11,246 nt of DNA from Nitrospirota bacterium (lineage in GTDB: Bacteria > Nitrospirota_A > Leptospirillia > Leptospirillales > Leptospirillaceae): positions 1 to 11,246 of the forward strand of contig JAKCCY010000091.1 of the NCBI GenBank assembly GCA_021838765.1. The letters run 5' to 3'. Position 1 is the stretch's first letter. Each line of letters begins with the position of its first letter. Below, piece by piece: positions 7,144-11,246 of this stretch. The notes below the pieces were generated by a model that saw only the letters and a list, made by a program, of their open reading frames with translations, was not told the DNA's origin and did no database searches. A program made the translations under genes and the position numbers.

Positions 7144-7182
7144 TCGGGGACGACCTGTTCAGGAATCTCCCGGGCGCTTGAT

Positions 7183-7212
7183 GGTTCAGGCGATTCTGGA
7201 ATCGTCTGAACC
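7183..7212. terminator. Strong hairpin between convergent genes, possible bidirectional terminator
   Basis: A 13-bp stem with one G-T pair (7183-7195 with 7200-7212) closes a CTGG loop. It lies about 40 bases after the aldehyde dehydrogenase stop and overlaps the stop codon of the minus-strand zinc-ribbon gene. Neither side has a T-run, so it is not a textbook intrinsic terminator. It may stop or protect both transcripts. Confidence 0.4.
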
Positions 7213-7380
7213 GTGAAAATCGTCCCGGGCAATTTCTTCCCGGCAGCTTCGGCAGATCATGATGCCATCGGAGCGATCCGAAAGGATGATCTGTGGAGCA
7301 TCGCAAAGCTCGCATTCGACGATGATGGTGGATTTGTTCAGGACAGGAACGGACTCATTGGATGGCTGAATTTTTTGCAT
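7186..7380 (-). CDS. Small four-cysteine zinc-ribbon protein
   Basis: This protein of 64 residues has two CxxC knuckles, CELC (23-26) and CRSC (43-46), separated by 16 residues. That is the spacing of a single structural zinc ribbon. The C-terminus is short and acidic (DDFHGSDDS). No DNA-binding helix, enzyme domain or membrane segment is visible. The ATG at 7380 is preceded by AAGGAGAA (complement of 7385-7392), a strong ribosome binding site, which is the main reason to call it real rather than a shadow of the overlapping plus-strand frame. Its leader carries a perfect hairpin just upstream of that site. It is divergent from the outer-membrane protein gene. Function is unknown: it could be a small regulator, a partner protein or a zinc-storage type protein. 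Confidence 0.75.
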   Translation of the reverse strand: MQKIQPSNESVPVLNKSTIIVECELCDAPQIILSDRSDGIMICRSCREEIARDDFHGSDDSRIA

Positions 7381-7395
7381 TGTGTTCTCCTTGAA

Positions 7396-7412
7396 CTGCG
7401 GACTATCCGCAG
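7396..7412 (-). promoter_or_regulatory. Leader hairpin directly upstream of the zinc-ribbon gene's ribosome binding site
   Basis: A perfect 7-bp stem (7396-7402 with 7406-7412) with a three-base loop ends three bases before the AAGGAGAA of the minus-strand gene. It could shape translation or stabilise the transcript. Read on the plus strand, it is followed five bases later by TTTTTCTTT (7418-7426), so it could also act as a terminator for plus-strand read-through from the aldehyde dehydrogenase gene. Confidence 0.35.
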
Positions 7413-7463
7413 GATGATTTTTCTTTCGTCTTTTGCCAACTGTAGATTCTCACACCAATATGA

Positions 7464-7476
7464 CTTGATAATCAAG
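7464..7476. promoter_or_regulatory. 13-bp palindrome in the divergent intergenic region, candidate operator
   Basis: CTTGAT and ATCAAG form a perfect inverted repeat around one A. It lies about midway between the divergent starts at 7380 (minus) and 7535 (plus) and contains GATAAT, one base from a -10 consensus. No well-spaced -35 was found. A regulator bound here could control both genes. Which regulator is unknown. Confidence 0.35.
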
Positions 7477-7534
7477 ATCAGATGACAAGATGCGAAAATG
7501 CCCGATATTCACGATTCCTTTGGTGGAGGCGGTG

Positions 7535-8251
7535 ATGAGAGAGAAATCAGGGCTCCGAAAATGGGTCATCCTTTTTGCCGTCTTCGCTCTCTTTTGTTGC
7601 CTGAGCGTTCAAAAAATGCCGAAAGATGCTTATGGAGATGGGTGTGACCCATTGGCTGACGAGGAGGTCGGTTATCCTCCCACGACCGACTGGCAATGGG
7701 TCACGGATGCCTGTCCACCACCACCTTCCGCCGAATCCTCCCCTGCCTTTAACGGAGTAGGGGTGACCCTTTACGGGGGAATGACCGTTCCTACGCTCGA
7801 TGATTTGTTCGGGGTGCCGGTACCCTCAGGGACTCCAAGAATCAATTCGTTTGTCAGGAATGGTTACGAGGGTGGGCTGTCCATCAACAGCTGGATCAAT
7901 CAGGACATTGGCTTTCGATTGAATATGGGGATAGAGGATTTTCCGAAACAGACAGGAGGAATGTCCTTTCAGGTTGGGGAAGTGACCTTGGGGACGGTTC
8001 TGAAGCTTTTAGGGAGTCAGACAAGCTTTCTTTACCTGGCGATTGACGGAGGTTCCGCCCTGAGCGGTCTTGATGTGACAAACGCCTTTTCCGGGACGGC
8101 TTCCTCTGCCTACCTTGATGTGGGGCTGGGAATGAATATTTCCTTTGTCACAGTCGAGGTCGACTACGTTGCCCTCTTTTCTCCCGGCGGGCTCCCACAG
8201 GGTGGAAGTCCGTTTTTTTTCGTCCCTGTAACGATTGGCCTTCATCTTTGA
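7535..8251 (+). CDS. Predicted exported outer-membrane beta-barrel protein
   Basis: This protein of 238 residues has a basic start and a hydrophobic core (about 10-25, WVILFAVFALFCCLSV) typical of a Sec signal peptide, with cleavage likely soon after. No proper lipobox is seen. The mature part begins with a Pro-rich segment holding two cysteines (37 and 60). It then shows repeated amphipathic strands ending in glycine or aromatic residues, for example VGVTLYGGMTV, GFRLNMGIEDF, SFLYLAIDGGSAL, SAYLDVGLGMNI, VTVEVDYVALF and a final FFFVPVTIGLHL. This pattern suggests an 8-stranded-type outer-membrane barrel, which is inference from strand rhythm rather than a family match. ATG 7535 with GGAGG at 7525-7529 is preferred over the ATG at 7490, which has no ribosome binding site and would add 15 residues ahead of the signal peptide. 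It is convergent with the fbp gene, 19 bases away. Confidence 0.78.
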   Translation: MREKSGLRKWVILFAVFALFCCLSVQKMPKDAYGDGCDPLADEEVGYPPTTDWQWVTDACPPPPSAESSPAFNGVGVTLYGGMTVPTLDDLFGVPVPSGTPRINSFVRNGYEGGLSINSWINQDIGFRLNMGIEDFPKQTGGMSFQVGEVTLGTVLKLLGSQTSFLYLAIDGGSALSGLDVTNAFSGTASSAYLDVGLGMNISFVTVEVDYVALFSPGGLPQGGSPFFFVPVTIGLHL

Positions 8252-8270
8252 GCGGAAGATATCAGATCGA

Positions 8271-9287
8271 TTATAGAGGATGCCCTGTCCTTTTGTGAAA
8301 TTCTGAAACCAGATCCATTGGTCCGGCGATGAGTGGCACCCTTGCATGAAGGTCTGATCCTGGCTTGATCGATAAAATAGGGTTGACCCCATCCGTTGCG
8401 ATACCTCCGGAAAACTGGCAGATCAGGGCCATGGGATAAGCCTCGTAGAGAAGTCGCAGTTTCCCGTGGCCTTTTCCCGGAACCCCTTCAGCGGGGTAAA
8501 GATAGATTCCTCCCTTGAGCAGATTGCGATGAAGATCTCCCACGAGGGCGCCGATGTAACGGCTCGTCATCACAGGTTGCCTTGCTGTCTTGACCCAGGT
8601 GATGTAGTCCTGGATCCCTTGTTCCCAGAGCGGGGCGTAGGACTCGTTGGTGCTGTAGATTTTCCCTCCGGAGGGAAAGAATACCGGCTCTCCTGTTCCG
8701 AGAAACTCGCCTCCAAAAGAGGGGTCCATCGTGAAAAGATAGGTCTTTTGGTCGATGGCCATGACAAATGATGTGGAGGCGCTGTAGAGGATGTAGGCTC
8801 CGGCCAGAATCTCCCTCCGGTCTCCTCCAAACAGATCTTCCGGCTCCTGTGTCCGGGATCGGCGGAAGATGGCAAAGATGGACCCGATCGAAGCATTGAC
8901 TGAGATGTTCGATGATCCATCGAGAGGGTCCATGGCGACGAGAAGTCCATCGGGGTCGGATTCCGGAAAGAAGGTCGGAAGGGGTTCCTCTTCCGAAAGG
9001 AGCTCCCTCACTTTTTGAGTCTGTCCGAGAGCCTGACAGAATGTATCTTGCCCGATTCTGTCGAGGGTCTGGACCTCTTCTCCCTGGATGTTTTCCTTTC
9101 CGGCGGATCCGGTTATGCCCAGAAGCGGACCCCTTGAGATCAGGGAGGCCATAATCTTGCCGCCTCTGGTCAGGGCGGAGATGATCGGGACAAGTTTTTG
9201 CCTGAGGTCGGAGGAAAGTCCCGGGGTTCCCAGAATGACTTCTTCAGGCGTTTTCAGGCGGGTTCCGGATTTGGGTTCCTGATGCAT
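8271..9287 (-). CDS. fbp: Class I fructose-1,6-bisphosphatase
   Basis: This protein of 338 residues (Escherichia coli Fbp has 332) hydrolyses fructose 1,6-bisphosphate to fructose 6-phosphate, the committed step of gluconeogenesis and part of the Calvin cycle where that exists. Key motifs are GKENIQGEEVQ (64-74), SEEE (98-101), MDPLDGSSNIS with metal ligands Asp 120 and Asp 123, SRYIGALVGDLHR (242-254, substrate phosphate binding) and LLYEAYPMA with Glu 282. All are intact. ATG 9287 is chosen because AAAGAGG (complement of 9296-9302) lies eight bases upstream. ATG 9308, one base after the upstream stop, would add seven residues but lacks a ribosome binding site. A longer frame reaching 9623 is an artefact overlapping the upstream gene. 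It is the last gene of the four-gene operon, so its expression is probably tied to the deacetylase-family gene. Confidence 0.96.
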   Translation of the reverse strand: MHQEPKSGTRLKTPEEVILGTPGLSSDLRQKLVPIISALTRGGKIMASLISRGPLLGITGSAGKENIQGEEVQTLDRIGQDTFCQALGQTQKVRELLSEEEPLPTFFPESDPDGLLVAMDPLDGSSNISVNASIGSIFAIFRRSRTQEPEDLFGGDRREILAGAYILYSASTSFVMAIDQKTYLFTMDPSFGGEFLGTGEPVFFPSGGKIYSTNESYAPLWEQGIQDYITWVKTARQPVMTSRYIGALVGDLHRNLLKGGIYLYPAEGVPGKGHGKLRLLYEAYPMALICQFSGGIATDGVNPILSIKPGSDLHARVPLIAGPMDLVSEFHKRTGHPL

Positions 9288-9309
9288 GCTATGAGCCTCT
9301 TTCTTCATA

Positions 9310-9771
9310 TCAGTGTTGAGTGTCTTCAGTCGGAAGCCTTGCGGCCAGAACTTGCTGCAACTCGATGAGAAGAAGTCCGACCTCCCGAGGGGGGAGAAGA
9401 ACATGGATCTTTCTTCCCTTTTTGACGTATTTTTCGATTTTTTCGACATGGCTGATTGCATGGAGGAGTGTTGTTTCCTCGGAGAGCAACGATGAACCGT
9501 TTGCCACAAGCTTCTCAAGTTCCTGATGAATGCTTCTGACGTCCCTCTGGTAGCCTTTCTCCAGGGAGCAGGGAGAGCAGAACCACTTGGGATGGAGGTC
9601 TTCGGTATGTGACAGGCGGTCATAGGTTCGATTAAAAAAGTCTTTTCCCAGGCTCACCTTGTAAAGGTCCACCCCCTCTTTTCCGCAGGCATCGCATATT
9701 CCTGAAAGAACTTGCGGGCTGGCGGGGATGGGTGGATGGTCCTGATGGGATGGATGGTCATCGTCGCTCAA
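9310..9771 (-). CDS. Uncharacterised four-cysteine (zinc-binding) protein with helical C-terminus
   Basis: This protein of 153 residues has a His/Asp/Pro-rich N-terminus (about 1-20), then CDAC (26-29) and CSPC (65-68). These are two knuckles about 35 residues apart and could hold one zinc. The rest is mostly predicted helix (EKGYQRDVRSIHQELEKLV and so on). Near 120-143 is KIHVLLPPREVGLLLIELQQVL, which may pack as a strand-helix. I do not recognise the family. It starts with TTG at 9771, supported by AAGAGG (complement of 9780-9785) eight bases upstream and by a four-base TTGA overlap with the stop of the preceding gene. Its stop is followed within 25 bases by the fbp start. The context suggests a structural or regulatory partner in the operon rather than a stand-alone enzyme, but no activity can be named. 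Confidence 0.8.
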   Translation of the reverse strand: MSDDDHPSHQDHPPIPASPQVLSGICDACGKEGVDLYKVSLGKDFFNRTYDRLSHTEDLHPKWFCSPCSLEKGYQRDVRSIHQELEKLVANGSSLLSEETTLLHAISHVEKIEKYVKKGRKIHVLLPPREVGLLLIELQQVLAARLPTEDTQH

Positions 9772-10235
9772 GTTGATGGCCTCTTGTCATTTGGTTCTGA
9801 TAGGGTCGGGAATGCTTCCTGAAGTCTCTTTTCAATATGGGCGATAGTGCGTTCCATGGACTCGATGAAGCGGGATCGGCTGCCTTGTCCTGTCGGATCG
9901 TTGGCGAGGGCGTATCCGACGAAATGGTGATTCCGTTCGTTGAAAAGAATCTTGGCCCTTACAATGCGCAAAAGCTCCCTCATTTCACCGCCCAGGAGCG
10001 GATTGGCCGAGGACAGGATCGGGAGAAGGTTCTCTTCCATTTTGTCCCAATGGGAAATCAGGGTGCGAATGCCGGCGCTGTCTTCTTCCCTGGGACTGAA
10101 ACACCATTCCCCCGGGGCTCCGGGCAGATCTTTCCTGACAAGGGGGATACTGTTGGAGATGACTTTCCAGCCTTGCAGGGTCGTCTGCAGGATGTGGTCG
10201 AAGTCGCGGGGATCGGCCGGATTTTTTGTGGTCAA
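9768..10235 (-). CDS. Uncharacterised 155-residue soluble protein
   Basis: I cannot assign a family. The protein appears soluble and largely helical, with no signal peptide or membrane segment. It contains one cysteine (45) and a central block MRELLRIVRAKILFNERNHHFVGYAL (about 84-109) rich in charged residues with a paired His. The C-terminal helix (SRFIESMERTIAHIEKRLQEAF) could form a coiled-coil or partner surface. The TTG start at 10235 overlaps the stop of the deacetylase-family gene in the sequence TTGA, with GGAGGG about nine bases upstream. Its own stop overlaps the next TTG start in the same way. This repeated arrangement indicates translational coupling, and the unbroken frame between two well-defined genes supports its being real. 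Confidence 0.78.
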   Translation of the reverse strand: MTTKNPADPRDFDHILQTTLQGWKVISNSIPLVRKDLPGAPGEWCFSPREEDSAGIRTLISHWDKMEENLLPILSSANPLLGGEMRELLRIVRAKILFNERNHHFVGYALANDPTGQGSRSRFIESMERTIAHIEKRLQEAFPTLSEPNDKRPST

Positions 10236-11152
10236 CGGTTTAATCCCTCCATGTAAGATCGGACACTTTTTTTCAGCGCCAGAAGATTATACCCGCCTTC
10301 GAGGATCGAGACAATAAAAACCCCCGGGAGCGTTAAAGCGATCTGCTCTCCAATATGGCGGTAGATCTTTTCCGTGAGAAGGAATCCTCCGAGAGGATCA
10401 TCCCTGTGACCGTCGAAGCCTGCTGAAACGAGAAGGATATCCGGAGCAAAAGAGGCGAGGCGTGGCAGGATCGTCTCTTGCAGGGTTCTTGAGTAGACAT
10501 CATCGTTTGTTCCCTGGGGCAGGGGAATATCCAGGATGCCGTCCCCATCCGGGCCGGTACGATTCTCCCGGCCGCTTCCCGTGCCAGGATAAAACGGGTA
10601 CTGATGGGTGCTGATATACAGTGTGCCGGGTAGGGCTCCGAGAATTTCTTCTGTTCCGTTTCCGTGGTGAACGTCAAAGTCATAGATGGCTATGCGCAAT
10701 GTGGGATCTGACTGCAGAAGGGACATCGCCTGCGTGGCGGCGGTATTGACCAGGCAAAACCCCATTCCAGCCCCTCGCCTTGCGTGGTGGCCGGGTGGTC
10801 TTGCGACAAGAAAGACTGGTTGGGATCTGTCTTTTTCGAGATTGATCATGTTGATCGCTCCGGCGATTCCCCGCATGGCATCGAGGGAGCCACTGGAAAG
10901 CCTGGTATCCGGGTCGAGATCGATTGGAAGCCTGTTGTCGTGCCGCTCGAGAAAATCAATGTAGGCCGGATCATGGGCCAGTCGAAAAAGGGAAAGGTCT
11001 CTGGATGGATGAGGCTCAATCATTTTGGCCGTTCCCTCTTTTTCCATCCCGGTCAGGAGGGCCCTGAGCGTTCTTGCCCTCTCGGCTGATTCCGGATGGG
11101 ACGGACCGGAGTCATGCAAAAGGGATTCCCTGACGAAATAGGATTTGATCAT
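10232..11152 (-). CDS. Histone deacetylase-family zinc hydrolase (AcuC / acetylpolyamine amidohydrolase-like)
   Basis: This protein of 306 residues spans one complete HDAC-superfamily catalytic domain. Motifs in order are HPESAERARTL (19-29), RPPGHHA with the paired His 122-123, GFCLVNTAA (131-139), DFDVHHGNGTEEI with zinc ligands Asp 160 and His 162, STHQYPFYPGTG (181-192), SAGFDGHRDDPLGG with zinc ligand Asp 247, and LEGGYN with the transition-state Tyr 288. All catalytic residues are present. Bacterial relatives deacetylate protein lysines, acetylpolyamines or other small acetyl-amides, and the substrate here is not evident. ATG 11152 has GGAG six bases upstream. It is the first gene of the four-gene operon leading to fbp, with a promoter-like pair about 50 bases upstream. 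Confidence 0.94.
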   Translation of the reverse strand: MIKSYFVRESLLHDSGPSHPESAERARTLRALLTGMEKEGTAKMIEPHPSRDLSLFRLAHDPAYIDFLERHDNRLPIDLDPDTRLSSGSLDAMRGIAGAINMINLEKDRSQPVFLVARPPGHHARRGAGMGFCLVNTAATQAMSLLQSDPTLRIAIYDFDVHHGNGTEEILGALPGTLYISTHQYPFYPGTGSGRENRTGPDGDGILDIPLPQGTNDDVYSRTLQETILPRLASFAPDILLVSAGFDGHRDDPLGGFLLTEKIYRHIGEQIALTLPGVFIVSILEGGYNLLALKKSVRSYMEGLNR

Positions 11153-11202
11153 TTTCGACTCCGTGGATTGGTTAAGATCTTTTTGGGGGAGGCCCCGTTT
11201 GC

Positions 11203-11232
11203 CTTATACGCATGGATAAATCCGCTTTGCAA
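11203..11232 (-). promoter_or_regulatory. Candidate sigma70-type promoter of the four-gene operon
   Basis: On the minus strand TTGCAA (11227-11232) and TATAAG (11203-11208) are 18 bases apart, close to the housekeeping consensus at both boxes. Transcription would begin near 11196, leaving a leader of about 44 bases before the ATG at 11152. The call is by eye only. Confidence 0.5.
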
Positions 11233-11246
11233 TGTGAAACAGGAAA

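Noticed and set aside
7213..7485. 90-residue plus-strand ORF
   Set aside because: It is antisense to the 64-residue zinc-ribbon gene, which has a strong ribosome binding site and a coherent metal-binding motif.
7490..7534. Upstream ATG start of the outer-membrane protein
   Set aside because: It has no ribosome binding site, whereas ATG 7535 follows GGAGG at ideal spacing and places the signal peptide at the N-terminus.
9288..9623. N-terminal extension of fructose-1,6-bisphosphatase to 9623
   Set aside because: It overlaps most of the upstream four-cysteine gene in another frame and adds a low-complexity segment foreign to the family.
1..11246. CRISPR arrays, tRNA, rRNA, phage or toxin-antitoxin genes
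   Set aside because: No regularly spaced repeats, tRNA-like cloverleaf, rRNA-like sequence or recognisable module was seen on either strand.

Overview
The window looks like a stretch of chromosome from a free-living Gram-negative bacterium. GC content is moderate to high (roughly mid-50s % by eye). Gene starts often use TTG with good Shine-Dalgarno sequences. There is one signal-peptide beta-barrel-like protein and there are two cyclic-di-GMP proteins. The protein style and gene mix would suit a Leptospirillum/Nitrospirota-type autotroph, but that is an impression and no gene here proves it.

Layout. (1) 1-955: the 3' part of an IS200/IS605-family element with an intact TnpB catalytic region, cut by the left edge, followed by hairpins that fit the 3' end of its omega (guide) RNA. 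(2) 956-1149: an AT-rich spacer with a 15-bp palindrome, then two hairpins, the first resembling another IS605-type end. (3) 1150-3614: two overlapping genes for c-di-GMP turnover, a stand-alone HD-GYP phosphodiesterase and a membrane GAF-GGDEF diguanylate cyclase. (4) 3626-4858 (minus): an unrecognised membrane-anchored protein, convergent with the cyclase gene. (5) 4872-5661: about 790 bases with no convincing gene, only hairpins and one doubtful small ORF. (6) 5662-7143: an NAD(P)-dependent aldehyde dehydrogenase. (7) 7186-7380 (minus): a 64-residue zinc-ribbon protein, divergent from (8) 7535-8251, a predicted exported outer-membrane beta-barrel protein. (9) 11152-8271 (minus): a tight four-gene operon with a histone-deacetylase-family hydrolase, an unknown 155-residue protein, a 153-residue four-cysteine protein and class I fructose-1,6-bisphosphatase. 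A plausible sigma70-type promoter lies upstream of it.

How the genes fit together. The HD-GYP and GGDEF proteins catalyse opposite reactions and are translationally coupled, so they probably form one signalling unit in which the cyclase's periplasmic and GAF regions sense the input. The four-gene operon joins a zinc-dependent deacetylase-type enzyme to a gluconeogenic enzyme through two small uncharacterised proteins. Both of the small genes start with TTG in a four-base TTGA overlap with the gene before. No CRISPR array, tRNA, rRNA or phage module was seen. The observations most worth following are the TnpB/guide-RNA end beside a second IS605-like hairpin in front of the c-di-GMP operon, and the HDAC-to-fbp operon with its two unknown proteins.
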